This document shows, one piece after another, positions 10,687 through 19,156 of a DNA stretch of 46,319 nucleotides. The notes below the pieces were generated by a model, which saw nothing but the letters and a program-made list of their open reading frames with translations, searched no databases and had not been told where the DNA came from. Origin of the DNA: Dokdonella_A sp046347015 (lineage in GTDB: Bacteria; Pseudomonadota; Gammaproteobacteria; Xanthomonadales; Rhodanobacteraceae); assembly GCA_046347015.1 (NCBI GenBank), contig JAXMHA010000023.1:1-46319 (forward strand), in the 5' to 3' direction. Every line of letters starts with the position of its first letter. The first letter of the stretch is position 1. The position numbers and the translations under genes are program-made.

Positions 10687-13416
10687 ATGAACCAGCTCCA
10701 GGACATCCTCGACCAGGACCTCGACCCCACCGAAACCCGCGAATGGCTCGATGCGGTCAAGGGGGTCATCCACTCCGACGGCACCGAGCGCGCGCACTTC
10801 ATCCTGGAGCGGCTGGTCGACGAAACGCGGCGCGCCGGCGGTTACTTGCCGTTCCAGCCGACCACCGAGTACGTCAACACCATCCCGCCGCACCTGGAGG
10901 CGAAATCGCCCGGCGACGCGGCGATGGAATGGCGCATTCGTTGCCTGCTCCGTTGGAATGCGATGGCGATGGTCGTGCGCGCCAACCGCAAGCCGGGGAG
11001 CCTCGGCGGGCATATCGCGAGCTTCGCGTCGTCGGCGACGCTGTACGACGTCGGCTTCAACCACTTCTGGCGCGCGTCGTCGGCCGCGCACCCCGGCGAC
11101 CTGATTTGCTATCAGGGCCATTCCAGCCCCGGCCTTTACGCGCGGTCGTTCCTCGAGGGCCGCATCAGCGCGGAACGCCTCGACGGCTTCCGGCTCGAGA
11201 CGGTGAATCCCCTGGACCTGTCGCTGCCGTCGTATCCGCATCCCTGGCTCATGCCGGACTACTGGCAGGTGCCGACGGTCTCGATGGGCCTCGGGCCGAT
11301 CCAGGCCATCTACCAGGCGCAGTTCTGGAAGTACCTCGAAGCCCGCGGGCTGATGCCGAAATCGGACCGCAAGGTCTGGTGCTTCGTCGGCGATGGCGAG
11401 GTCGACGAGCCGGAATCCCTCGGTGCGATCTCGCTCGCGGGGCGCGAGCACCTCGACAACCTGGTGTTCGTCATCAACTGCAACCTGCAGCGCCTCGACG
11501 GACCCGTGCGCGGCAATGGCAAGATCATCCAGGAACTCGAAGGCGTGTTCCGCGGCGGCGGCTGGAACGTGATCAAGCTGATCTGGGGGTCGTACTGGGA
11601 TCCGCTGCTCGCGCGCGACACCAAGGGACTGTTGCGCAAGGTCATGATGGACACGGTCGACGGCGAGTACCAGGCGTGCAAGGCGTTCGGTGGCGCGTAC
11701 ACGCGCGAGCACTTCTTCGGCAAATATCCCGAACTGAAGGAGATGGTCGCGAGCCTGTCGGACGACGACATCTGGCGCCTCAATCGCGGCGGCCACGATC
11801 CGCACAAGGTGTACGCGGCCTACCACGCGGCGGTGCACACCGAGGGCATGCCGACGGTGATCCTGGCCAAGACGGTCAAGGGTTACGGGATGGGCGAGGC
11901 CGGTGAGTCGATGAACATCGCGCACCAGGCGAAGAAGATGCACCAGGATGCGGTCAGGATGTTCCGCGACCGTTTCCGGATCCCGCTTTCCGACCAGCAA
12001 CTGGAAGGCGACGGCGTCGACTCGGTTCCGTATTACCACCCCGGGATGGATTCGCCGGAAGTCCAGTACATGCTGGAGCGCCGCAAGGAACTCGGCGGGT
12101 TCCTGCCGAGTCGCCGGGAAAAGTCGACGATCTCGCTGCCGGCGCCCGGGCTGGACCAGTTCGCGCAGATCACCAAGGGTACCGGCGAGCGCGAAATCAG
12201 CACCACGATGGCGATGGTGCGCGGCATGAACCTCCTGCTGCGCGACAAGGAGATCGCGCCTTACGTGGTGCCGATCGTCGCGGATGAAGCGCGTACCTTC
12301 GGCATGGAGAGCATGTTCAGGTCGATCGGCATTTACGCGCCGGGCGGCCAGAAGTACCGGCCGCAGGATGCCGACCAGTTGCTGTACTACCGCGAAGCCG
12401 AGGACGGCCAGGTGCTGCAGGAAGGCATTTCCGAGGCGGGAGGCCTCTCGGCGTGGATTGCGGCCGGCACCAGCTACTCGGTGTCCGACCGGCCGATGCT
12501 GCCGTTCTTCATCTTCTATTCGTTCTTCGGGTTCCGTCGGGTCGGCGACCTGATCCTGGCCGCAGGCGACCAGCGTACCCGTGGCTTCCTGCTGGGCGCC
12601 ACTGCCGGCCGCAGTTTCGCGGGCGAGGGCTTGCAACACGCCGATGGCGATTCGTTGCTGGTCGCCGGCACGGTTCCGAACTGCCGCGCCTACGATCCGG
12701 CCTACTCGTACGAAACCGCGGTGATCCTGCAGGACGGCATCCGCAGGATGCTGCACGAGCAGGAAGACATCTTCTACTACGTCACCGTGATGAACGAGAA
12801 CTACGCGCACCCGGACATGCCGGAAGGCTGCGCGGAAGGAATCATCAAGGGCATGTACCTGGTCCAGGCGGGTGGCGCCGACAAGGCGGCTGGCAAGGGC
12901 AAGGCCAGGGCGCCGCGGGTGCAACTGCTCGCGTGCGGAGTGGTCGTGCTGCAAGCGCTCAAGGCCGCCGAGTTGCTGAAACAGGAATTCGGCGTCGAAG
13001 CCGACGTGTGGTCGTGCCCGAGCTTCGTCGAGCTCAGCCGCAACGGATTCGATTGCGAACGCTGGAATCGCCTGCATCCGGACCCGAAGGACCACCGCGT
13101 GCCGTACCTCACCGGGTGCCTCGACGCCCACGACGGACCGGTGGTCGCCGCGACCGACTACGTGCGGGCGGTCGCCGACCAGGTCCGCGCGTTCATTCCG
13201 CATGGCCGGCGCTACACGGTGCTCGGCACCGACGGCTATGGCCGCAGCGACACGCGCGCGCACCTGCTCGATTTCTTCGAAGTCAACGATCGCTGGATCG
13301 CCCACGCCGCGATTGCCGCGTTGGCGGACGACGGCGTGATGAACGCGCAGGACGTCGAGCGTGCGATCAGGACCTGGAACCTCGATCCGGCCAAGCCGAA
13401 CCCGATCACGGTGTGA
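10687..13416 (+). CDS. aceE: Pyruvate dehydrogenase E1 component, homodimeric type
   Basis: This 909-residue ThDP enzyme decarboxylates pyruvate and acetylates the lipoyl group of E2 (AceF). It is the single-chain E1 of gammaproteobacteria (E. coli 887 residues). The N-terminus NQLQDILDQDLDPTETREWLDA is typical. The ThDP/Mg motif GDGEVDEPES...NCNLQRLDGPVRGN lies around residues 235-275. The second Pyr domain (ADEARTFGMESMFR) and the C-terminal domain ending NLDPAKPNPITV are intact. Start ATG 10687 matches family N-termini. A near-identical copy of its last 250 coding bases (13161-13410) recurs at 18841-19090. It is encoded about 27 kb from aceF-lpdA, so the complex genes are split. Confidence 0.96.
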   Translation: MNQLQDILDQDLDPTETREWLDAVKGVIHSDGTERAHFILERLVDETRRAGGYLPFQPTTEYVNTIPPHLEAKSPGDAAMEWRIRCLLRWNAMAMVVRANRKPGSLGGHIASFASSATLYDVGFNHFWRASSAAHPGDLICYQGHSSPGLYARSFLEGRISAERLDGFRLETVNPLDLSLPSYPHPWLMPDYWQVPTVSMGLGPIQAIYQAQFWKYLEARGLMPKSDRKVWCFVGDGEVDEPESLGAISLAGREHLDNLVFVINCNLQRLDGPVRGNGKIIQELEGVFRGGGWNVIKLIWGSYWDPLLARDTKGLLRKVMMDTVDGEYQACKAFGGAYTREHFFGKYPELKEMVASLSDDDIWRLNRGGHDPHKVYAAYHAAVHTEGMPTVILAKTVKGYGMGEAGESMNIAHQAKKMHQDAVRMFRDRFRIPLSDQQLEGDGVDSVPYYHPGMDSPEVQYMLERRKELGGFLPSRREKSTISLPAPGLDQFAQITKGTGEREISTTMAMVRGMNLLLRDKEIAPYVVPIVADEARTFGMESMFRSIGIYAPGGQKYRPQDADQLLYYREAEDGQVLQEGISEAGGLSAWIAAGTSYSVSDRPMLPFFIFYSFFGFRRVGDLILAAGDQRTRGFLLGATAGRSFAGEGLQHADGDSLLVAGTVPNCRAYDPAYSYETAVILQDGIRRMLHEQEDIFYYVTVMNENYAHPDMPEGCAEGIIKGMYLVQAGGADKAAGKGKARAPRVQLLACGVVVLQALKAAELLKQEFGVEADVWSCPSFVELSRNGFDCERWNRLHPDPKDHRVPYLTGCLDAHDGPVVAATDYVRAVADQVRAFIPHGRRYTVLGTDGYGRSDTRAHLLDFFEVNDRWIAHAAIAALADDGVMNAQDVERAIRTWNLDPAKPNPITV
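13161..13410 (+). repeat. Left copy of 250-bp direct repeat (aceE 3' end)
   Basis: These bases, inside the intact aceE, match 18841-19090 at 244 of 250 positions with no gap (constant offset 5680). The match stops six bases before the aceE stop codon is complete. The pair brackets the accessory block 13411-18840. Confidence 0.95.
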
Positions 13417-13634
13417 CGATCGCCACGCTGCCATCGCCGATCCGGGTTGGCAGCGGCAATCGCCGGATCCGCGAAATTCGCCACTCCCTGTCGCTCGGCT
13501 TTCGCGAAACCCGCCCCGCCACCGCCCGGGGTTGGCCATGAGGATGCTCCAGGCCCCGTTTGCAGCGTGGAACGAAAGCGACGCAACCGTGCACTTCAAC
13601 CTTGATGCAAAGGGTTGCAATCCTGGGGAAAGTC

Positions 13635-14054
13635 ATGATTAAAGGCAGTTGCTTGTGCGGGGGTGTAAGGTTTGAACTCGCGGCTGCCGTTGGCCCGTTT
13701 GAGTTGTGCCATTGCAGCCGCTGCCGGAAGGTCACTGGTTCGGCGTTTCTCCCCTACCTGCTGGTGCGGCGGGAACACCTCGTATTTGTACAGGGAAGCG
13801 AGCTGGTCACGACCTACGACGCGCCGGTTCGCGCCACACCGCCCGCATTTCGAACCTGCTTTTGCAGCCGCTGCGGCTCGCCCGTGCCGGACCCGAATGC
13901 CTCAGCCGACCTGATCGATGTGCCAGCCGGCTCGCTGGATGGCGACCCTGGCCTGCGGCCGGAGCGGCACATATTCGTGGACGGAATGCCCGCATGGTTT
14001 GCGATTCACGATGATCTCCCCCGGTTCGACAAGGCTGCGACCCGGCAGCCTTGA
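13635..14054 (+). CDS. GFA family protein (glutathione-dependent formaldehyde-activating enzyme/CENP-V fold)
   Basis: This small zinc protein of 139 residues has the family cysteine pattern: C6-L-C8 (GSCLCGGVRFE), C25-H-C27-S-R-C30 and a later CFCSRCGSP. Related proteins bind glutathione or act on thiol adducts, but most GFA-family members have no proven substrate. Start ATG 13635 is preceded by GGGGAA at Shine-Dalgarno distance. An in-frame upstream extension to 13560 is not homologous. It is the first gene after aceE and lies within the repeat-bracketed block. It is convergent with the decarboxylase gene, 43 bp apart. Confidence 0.85.
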   Translation: MIKGSCLCGGVRFELAAAVGPFELCHCSRCRKVTGSAFLPYLLVRREHLVFVQGSELVTTYDAPVRATPPAFRTCFCSRCGSPVPDPNASADLIDVPAGSLDGDPGLRPERHIFVDGMPAWFAIHDDLPRFDKAATRQP

Positions 14055-14097
14055 GATTCGGGCGTCAACGAGCAGGGAATCCGATCCCTGCTTCGTG

Positions 14098-15486
14098 TCA
14101 TGCGCGATACACCCGGAGCATGGCTGCGGCGCTCCGCGCGACATCTTGTTCGCTCGTCGCCCAATTCGACACCGAGATCCGCATTGCCGCGAGCCCCTGC
14201 CACACGGTGCCGCCTACCCAGCAGGTGCCGTCCTGTTGCACGCCGGCGATGACGCGATGCGTCGTGGCGTCGTCATCGCCGAAGCGCACGAGCACCTGGT
14301 TCAACGCCACCTCGTTGAGGATACGCACACCGGGCTCGTTGGCCAGTAACTCCGCGAACCGCCGGGCACACGCGCAGCAGCGGTCGACCAACTCGGCGAC
14401 GCCGTCGCGCCCGAGCGCCCGCAAGGCCGCATGCACCGGAATACCGCGCGCGCGGCGGGAGAATTCCGGGCACCAGTCCACGGCATCGCGCTCGGCGCCG
14501 CCAGTCTGGATCAGGTAGGCCGCCGTGGCCGTCATCGCGGCGCGATGGTCCCGCGCATGGCGCACGATGGCCACGCCGCAGTCGTAGGGAACGTTCAGCC
14601 ACTTGTGCGCATCGGTGGCCCAGGAGTCGGCGAGTTCCATCCCTTCGACCAGCGCACGCCGCTCCGCCTCCGCGCTCGCGCGCGCCCACAGGCCGAACGC
14701 GCCGTCCACATGCAGCCATGCCCCATGCGCGCGCGCTACCTGGGCGATTTCCGGCAACGGATCGATCGCGCCGGTGTTCACGTTGCCGGCTTGCGCACAC
14801 ACGATGACCGGTCCACGCAGCGTCGGCAGTACCTCGCGCAGGCGATCGGCGCGCATGCGACCCTGTGCGTCGGATTCCACATGCACCAGCGCACGCGTAC
14901 CGAGGCCGAGGTAACGCAGCGCGACATCGAGCGTGATGTGCGCCTCCCGTGACGCGACCACGTGGATGCGCGGCGCGCCCTGCAGGCCATCCGACTCCAC
15001 GTCCCATCCCGCCTTGCGCAGCACGCCGTGGCGTGCGGCCGCCAGGCAAGTGAAGTGCGCCATCTGGCAGCCGGTGACGAAGCCCACGCTGCTCTCGCAC
15101 GGCAAGCCGAAAAGTTCCAGCAACCAGCGCGCCGCGATCTCTTCCAACGCCGCCGCCAAGGGGGAAATCACGTGGATGCCGGAGTTCTGGTCCCAGCTGG
15201 ACACCAGCCAGTCCGCCGCCAGCGCCACCGGCAGCGAGCCGCCGATGACAAAGCCGAAATAGCGTGGCGCCGCGCAAGCAGACGCGCCGCGCTCCGCCTG
15301 TGCGGCGAGCAGATCGATGACGGCAGCGGCATCCTGGCCCTGCGCGGGCAGCGGAGCGTCGAGCGCGGCGATCATCTCTTCACGTCCGGCGCGCGCACCG
15401 ACGAAGCGCCGTGGCAGGCCGCGCAGGAAGTCGTTGGCATGCGCATGTGCGCGCTGGAGCATGGGATCGAAATCGTCGAAATTCAT
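14098..15486 (-). CDS. PLP-dependent group II amino acid decarboxylase/aminotransferase-like protein
   Basis: This 462-residue protein has the fold-type I PLP domain of aromatic-amino-acid and glutamate decarboxylases. The Schiff-base lysine is Lys295 in TDAHKWLNVPYDCG. Upstream, HVDGAFG carries the Asp that contacts the pyridine nitrogen, and VNTGAIDP and SREAHITLD are other family motifs. The N-terminus (MNFDDFDPMLQRAHAHANDFL) is complete. The substrate cannot be assigned; aromatic amino acids are possible. It lies in the repeat-bracketed accessory block and is transcribed alone, convergent with the GFA gene. Confidence 0.88.
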   Translation of the reverse strand: MNFDDFDPMLQRAHAHANDFLRGLPRRFVGARAGREEMIAALDAPLPAQGQDAAAVIDLLAAQAERGASACAAPRYFGFVIGGSLPVALAADWLVSSWDQNSGIHVISPLAAALEEIAARWLLELFGLPCESSVGFVTGCQMAHFTCLAAARHGVLRKAGWDVESDGLQGAPRIHVVASREAHITLDVALRYLGLGTRALVHVESDAQGRMRADRLREVLPTLRGPVIVCAQAGNVNTGAIDPLPEIAQVARAHGAWLHVDGAFGLWARASAEAERRALVEGMELADSWATDAHKWLNVPYDCGVAIVRHARDHRAAMTATAAYLIQTGGAERDAVDWCPEFSRRARGIPVHAALRALGRDGVAELVDRCCACARRFAELLANEPGVRILNEVALNQVLVRFGDDDATTHRVIAGVQQDGTCWVGGTVWQGLAAMRISVSNWATSEQDVARSAAAMLRVYRA

Positions 15487-16230
15487 GATGGGTAGTGTGG
15501 GCTTGAAGGGGAAAGGAGCGGGATTCCGTCGACTCCAGGGACAAATGCGGACATTCGAGAGCGGTCTGATCGATTGGGTGTTCGCCCTTCGGCAAGTTCA
15601 GGGGGTACGGACAGAGCGTTGATTCCGTTCGCGGTGAGCTGGTCGAACCCTGGACGGAACCAGAGCATCCTTTGGCTGCCCATGCGGTTGCAGGAACCGG
15701 ACAATTCATCCCATCGTGGGAGCGTGTGCAGACCATGACTCGGCTTTACGGCCAGTTCGGCCCCCAAGCGGCCGACGAGTCACATGCAATGAAGCGAAGC
15801 GACCGCGAACACCAAACTTGATGCTGCACCTCAACTCGTCAAGGAACATCGTTTGACCCCGCCGGTGAACCCAATTGCGGGGAGGGCGAATCCGACACCG
15901 AGTGGGAAGGTGGCGCCGGCCAGTCCGGGAGCATGATCTTCCCCGGCATTGTCGGAGATGCGGGACAAATCAGCGATCCCGACAACGAACGACAACGCTC
16001 CGAGGCAAGCATACGTCCTGAGCGTTCCGTGGCACCCTCCAGATTGTTGCCTGCCAGACTGCTGCCGAGGCGTGTTCGGGGCCTGACGCTTCGGCGATGC
16101 GGCCGCAGGACGCGGTTCGCTCGAACGCATTTTCGGGCCGGCGTCCGCATGCCGGCCGAACCGCCCAACGAAGCAGCGAAACCCGCACTGCAAGCGCGGC
16201 AAACGCGGCACGCCTGCGACACCATCCAGG
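15487..16230. other. 744-bp gene-poor stretch with a REP-like element
   Basis: No frame here has a recognisable domain, start context or homologue I know. The longest frames on the minus strand (for example 15831-16241) are arginine/proline-rich and run into the MAPEG gene in another frame. A REP-like imperfect palindrome lies at 15623-15659. The stretch could be decayed DNA inside the accessory block. Confidence 0.5.
15623..15659. repeat. REP-like imperfect palindrome
   Basis: The sequence starts TTCCGTTCG, has a core TGAGCTGGTCGAAC and ends ACGGAA. Outer arms TTCCGT/ACGGAA and inner GTTCG/CGAAC pair. A diverged relative (TTCGCCCTTCGGCAAGTTCAG) lies just upstream at 15581-15601. It resembles the widespread CCGTTCG..TGAGC.TGTCGAA..CGAACGG intergenic repeats of proteobacteria. 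Copy number in the genome is unknown. Confidence 0.45.
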
Positions 16231-16653
16231 CTACAGTGCATGCCGCACCGCCATTGCGATCAAGGCTACGAAACAAGCGAGCTGCACGGAGAAGAACGAG
16301 AATCGTGCGGCGACGAACGCGTCGGTCTGTACGTGGGAAACATGGACCAGTGACTGGCAGATGCGCGTGCCCAGAACGGTCATGCACAGGGCGTTTACGA
16401 CGGACCCTTCGAGGCCGATGACCGTGATCACGAATACGATTGCGCCGAACACCGGCAGGTTTTCCACGCAGTTGGCGTGGGCACGGGTGCCACGCCGATA
16501 CCAGTCCGCGCCCTCGAGCTGATCGCTCCTGAAGGAGGCGATACGGGCATCCGAAAACAGGATGTTGAACCAGCGATACACACCGACGAACGCGATCAGC
16601 AGCATCAGCGTCCACGTCGCGAAGCCGAGCAACGTCCACAGGGGTATCGTCAT
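16231..16653 (-). CDS. MAPEG family membrane protein
   Basis: This 140-residue inner-membrane protein has four predicted hydrophobic helices. The MAPEG signature RAHANCVENLPVFG (glutathione-binding loop in the eukaryotic enzymes) follows the first helix and a DWYRRGT segment. Bacterial MAPEG proteins may act as glutathione transferases or peroxidases, but few are characterised. Start ATG 16653 (MTIPLWTLLGFATW) is chosen because the 19 extra upstream residues are polar and run into the gap behind the diiron gene. It lies 60 bp downstream of that gene on the same strand, so the two are probably co-transcribed under the divergent AraC regulator. Confidence 0.88.
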   Translation of the reverse strand: MTIPLWTLLGFATWTLMLLIAFVGVYRWFNILFSDARIASFRSDQLEGADWYRRGTRAHANCVENLPVFGAIVFVITVIGLEGSVVNALCMTVLGTRICQSLVHVSHVQTDAFVAARFSFFSVQLACFVALIAMAVRHAL

Positions 16654-16713
16654 GGGGGAGGCCTCGGGGAAGGTGAGGTGGGCGTTCGCGTCCACCTCGC
16701 ATCGGCTCATCGG

Positions 16714-17664
16714 TCAGTTGTTGATGATCGGCGCCAGCGCGGCGCCGATTCGCGACATCTGCGCCGGGGTCGTCATGCTCGTGAGCAGCTCGCCGAAGCG
16801 CCTGTTCCGCACGCCGGAGACGATGTATTGCCAGCGGTAGGCGCCAAGCACCGTGCTCTTGATCTGCATGGCCTCGTCGTCCGTGAACAGCCGGGAGGCG
16901 CTGCCGATGAAGTACTCCGCATCGGCAGCCGCCTGCGCCTGCAGCACCCCGTCCACAGCCGCCACGAGCGTGATCAGATCGTTCACGGCCCGGTCCTGCG
17001 CCTCCGGCGAGAGCCTCGCGTGCTCGTCCTTCCACTCGAACTCGTCGAGTACGACGTGCCGGCTTTCGTCCCTCCAATGAAACTTGAACACGTCCTTGAA
17101 CAGCGGGCACAGCTCGACGCCGGGCTCGATGCTCTCGGCGTAGTGCGCCTGCACGAAGAGCTCGATGTGGCACGTGAGCGCGAGGACGGACCAGGTGCTG
17201 GCGCCGAGCACGGCACGGGCGACATCGTTCGGATCCGCCACCTGGCGGTAGCCCGGAGGCAGTTGCGGACCGAGCATCGACTCCATACGCCGAAAGAGCT
17301 CCTGGTGCTTGAGCTCCTCGCTCGAGAAGCGAACCAGGGCTTCCAGCGCGACCTGATCGCCGAAGATGCGTGCCCGGCCCTGGTCGAGCATCTTGGCGCT
17401 GATGAAGCGTTCGACCAGCCCGAACAGATACGCATAGGTGCGGCCCTGGATTTGACTCAGGAGGCGCGCATCGTCGGCTGACAGAAACGTCAGCCGATCG
17501 ACCCGGGAGAGTCGATCAGGCAGGAATTTCCGGGAAAAGTCGAACGTGCGGCCCTGGATCAGATCACGATCGATCTGCCATTCGGCTTTCTGCGACGATT
17601 TTACGAGTTGCGCGTATCGGGCGGTACGGCTCGTTTCGGGGCGAGCAGTCACATCGGCATTCAT
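16714..17664 (-). CDS. Ferritin-like diiron protein (AurF-like fold, function unknown)
   Basis: This 316-residue soluble, mostly helical protein has paired metal-ligand motifs of a diiron four-helix bundle: ALEALVRFSSEELKHQELF (Glu, then E-x-x-H), CHIELFVQAHYAES (Glu) and WRDESRHVVLDE (DE-x-x-H). The spacing resembles AurF-type N-oxygenases and related ferritin-like oxygenases. The reaction cannot be predicted. Start ATG 17664 (MNADVTARPE) follows GAGGA at Shine-Dalgarno distance; the frame continues upstream without homology. It is followed by the MAPEG gene and is divergent from an AraC regulator 145 bp away, which is the obvious candidate controller. Confidence 0.75.
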   Translation of the reverse strand: MNADVTARPETSRTARYAQLVKSSQKAEWQIDRDLIQGRTFDFSRKFLPDRLSRVDRLTFLSADDARLLSQIQGRTYAYLFGLVERFISAKMLDQGRARIFGDQVALEALVRFSSEELKHQELFRRMESMLGPQLPPGYRQVADPNDVARAVLGASTWSVLALTCHIELFVQAHYAESIEPGVELCPLFKDVFKFHWRDESRHVVLDEFEWKDEHARLSPEAQDRAVNDLITLVAAVDGVLQAQAAADAEYFIGSASRLFTDDEAMQIKSTVLGAYRWQYIVSGVRNRRFGELLTSMTTPAQMSRIGAALAPIINN

Positions 17665-17809
17665 GGGGTCATCCTCGTGTATTGATTGGGGGAGGGTGCT
17701 GGCAATCAGCGTTCCCGCGAGTGCTAATCTAGGACTCGCCCTGCGGGTTCTGAATGGCCGGCGCGCCGGATTTCTTGCTCGAAGCCCCGACGGAAACAAC
17801 GGACGGCCC

Positions 17810-18766
17810 TTGGACGCATTCTCCGACGTCTTGCGAGTGATTCGCCTGGTCGGAGGAGTGTTCCTCGAGGCCAGGATGACTGCTCCCTGGTGCATCAACG
17901 GCAAGATTTCCGCGGGCCATTGCAAGCCGTTCCTCGTCGCTCCGCGCCACGTCATCGCATACCACTTCGTCGCCAGCGGCGAGATGCAGCTTCGGATCGA
18001 TGGCGCCGACAGCGTGACGGTCCGCGAGGGCGAGCTCGTGCTGCTGCCGAACAACGACGCGCATCTTTTCGGCAGCGATCTGGGCATCGAGCCCATAGCC
18101 GCCCACGAGGTCATGCGACCGCCACAGCCGGAAGGGCTTGCGCAAATCAGCTACGGCGGCGGCGGCCGCGCGACGCAGATTCTGTGCGGCTTTCTCGGTG
18201 CGGAGACGTCGTTCGATCCGCTTCGATCGGCGTTGCCGCCATTGTTGATGCTCGACGTGCGCGCGACGGCCTCGGGCGCGTGGATCGAGAGCTCGTTCCG
18301 CTTCGCCGTGAGCGAGATCGCGGCGGGACGGGTGGGTTCGACGACGGTGCTCGCCAGGCTTTCGGAGTTGCTGTTCGTCGAAGCCGTGAGCCGGTACGTC
18401 GCGAACCTGCCGGCGGAACGGCGGGGCTGGCTCGCGGGGCTGCGCGATCCGCACATCGGCCGCGCGTTGACGTTGATCCATGCGCAACCGACCGAAGCCT
18501 GGACCGCGGAATCCCTGGCGCACGAGATCGGCATGTCGCGTTCGGCCTTCGCGGACCGCTTCACGTCGCTGGTCGGTCAGCCGCCGATGCAGTACCTCAC
18601 GCTCTGGCGCATGCACATCGCGGCCGAGCGCTTGCGCGAAGGCCGCGGCAACGTGGCGCAAGTTTCGTTCGCGGTGGGGTACGAGTCGGAGGCGGCGTTC
18701 AGCCGCGCATTCAAGCGCCAGTTCGGCGTCTCACCCGGCGGCTGGCGCAAGCAGTCGGCGGGTTGA
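17810..18766 (+). CDS. AraC family regulator with N-terminal cupin domain
   Basis: This transcription factor is about 318 residues long. The N-terminal half is a cupin-type sensor (cupin_6 group: LDAFSDVLRVIRLVGGVFL..., then GDxxLLP-like GELVLLPNNDAH). The C-terminal about 100 residues hold two helix-turn-helix motifs (WTAESLAHEIGMSRSAFADRF and VAQVSFAVGYESEAAFSRAFKRQFG). No in-frame ATG precedes the conserved domain, so I propose the TTG at 17810; ATG 17876 would delete the first conserved strand. It is divergent from the diiron-MAPEG pair, the typical layout for a local activator. It is the last intact gene before the aceE fragment. Confidence 0.85.
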   Translation: MDAFSDVLRVIRLVGGVFLEARMTAPWCINGKISAGHCKPFLVAPRHVIAYHFVASGEMQLRIDGADSVTVREGELVLLPNNDAHLFGSDLGIEPIAAHEVMRPPQPEGLAQISYGGGGRATQILCGFLGAETSFDPLRSALPPLLMLDVRATASGAWIESSFRFAVSEIAAGRVGSTTVLARLSELLFVEAVSRYVANLPAERRGWLAGLRDPHIGRALTLIHAQPTEAWTAESLAHEIGMSRSAFADRFTSLVGQPPMQYLTLWRMHIAAERLREGRGNVAQVSFAVGYESEAAFSRAFKRQFGVSPGGWRKQSAG

Positions 18767-18840
18767 GCGGAGGAATCGGCGTTGCCGTTGTCCTCCATGA
18801 CGCGGCGGGCACGACGGTACGGGGGGCGCTGCAACCACGA

Positions 18841-19090
18841 CGTGCGGGCGGTCGCCGACCAGGTCCGCGCGTTCATTCCGCATGGCCGGCGCTACACCGT
18901 GCTCGGCACCGACGGCTATGGCCGCAGCGACACGCGCGCGCACCTGCCCGATTTCTTCGAAGTCAACGATCGCTGGATCGCCCACGCCGCGATTGCCGCG
19001 TTGGCGGACGACGGCGTGATGAACGCGCAGGACGTCGAGCGTGCGGTCAGGACCTGGAACCTCGATCCGGCCAAGCCCAATCCAATCACG
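18841..19090 (+). pseudogene. Fragment of aceE (C-terminal 83 codons), right copy of direct repeat
   Basis: The fragment matches aceE 13161-13410 at 244/250 positions, without gaps and in the same orientation. It has no start codon or ribosome site of its own and lacks the final GTG-TGA, so its frame runs on into unrelated sequence. Of six differences, four are silent third-position changes. Two alter residues (L to P in HLLDFF; I to V in ERAIRTW). Three differences fall in the last 13 bases. The pattern looks like divergence between two once-functional aceE alleles. It ends 66 bp before the stop of the convergent aspartic protease gene. Confidence 0.92.
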
Positions 19091-19156
19091 ACATCAGTTG
19101 CAACCGTCGAGTTCGCGCCGGAATCAGGTGAGGAGGTACGCGTCTCCGCCCTCGCG

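Larger units (their letters stand above)
13411..18840. other. Accessory block bracketed by aceE 3'-end repeats (putative island)
   Basis: Between the two 250-bp repeats lie the aceE stop codon, five genes (GFA-type, PLP decarboxylase, MAPEG, diiron, AraC) and a 744-bp gene-poor stretch. A direct repeat made of the end of a housekeeping gene is the footprint expected of DNA inserted by recombination at that gene. No integrase or transposase is present, so the mechanism is not shown. The block boundary is inferred from the repeats only. Confidence 0.5.

Noticed and set aside
10291..13620. Very long open frame (1109 codons) antisense to aceE
   Set aside because: It is a G+C-driven shadow: arginine/valine-rich, no domain, and the opposite strand is an unmistakable AceE.
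13417..13634. Hairpin GATCCGG-17-CCGGATC after aceE as a terminator
   Set aside because: Only 7 bp of stem with a 17-base loop and no T-tract; too weak.
15831..16241. 136-codon minus-strand frame in the gene-poor stretch
   Set aside because: No recognised domain or ribosome site, and it overlaps the end of the MAPEG gene in another frame; not supported as a gene.
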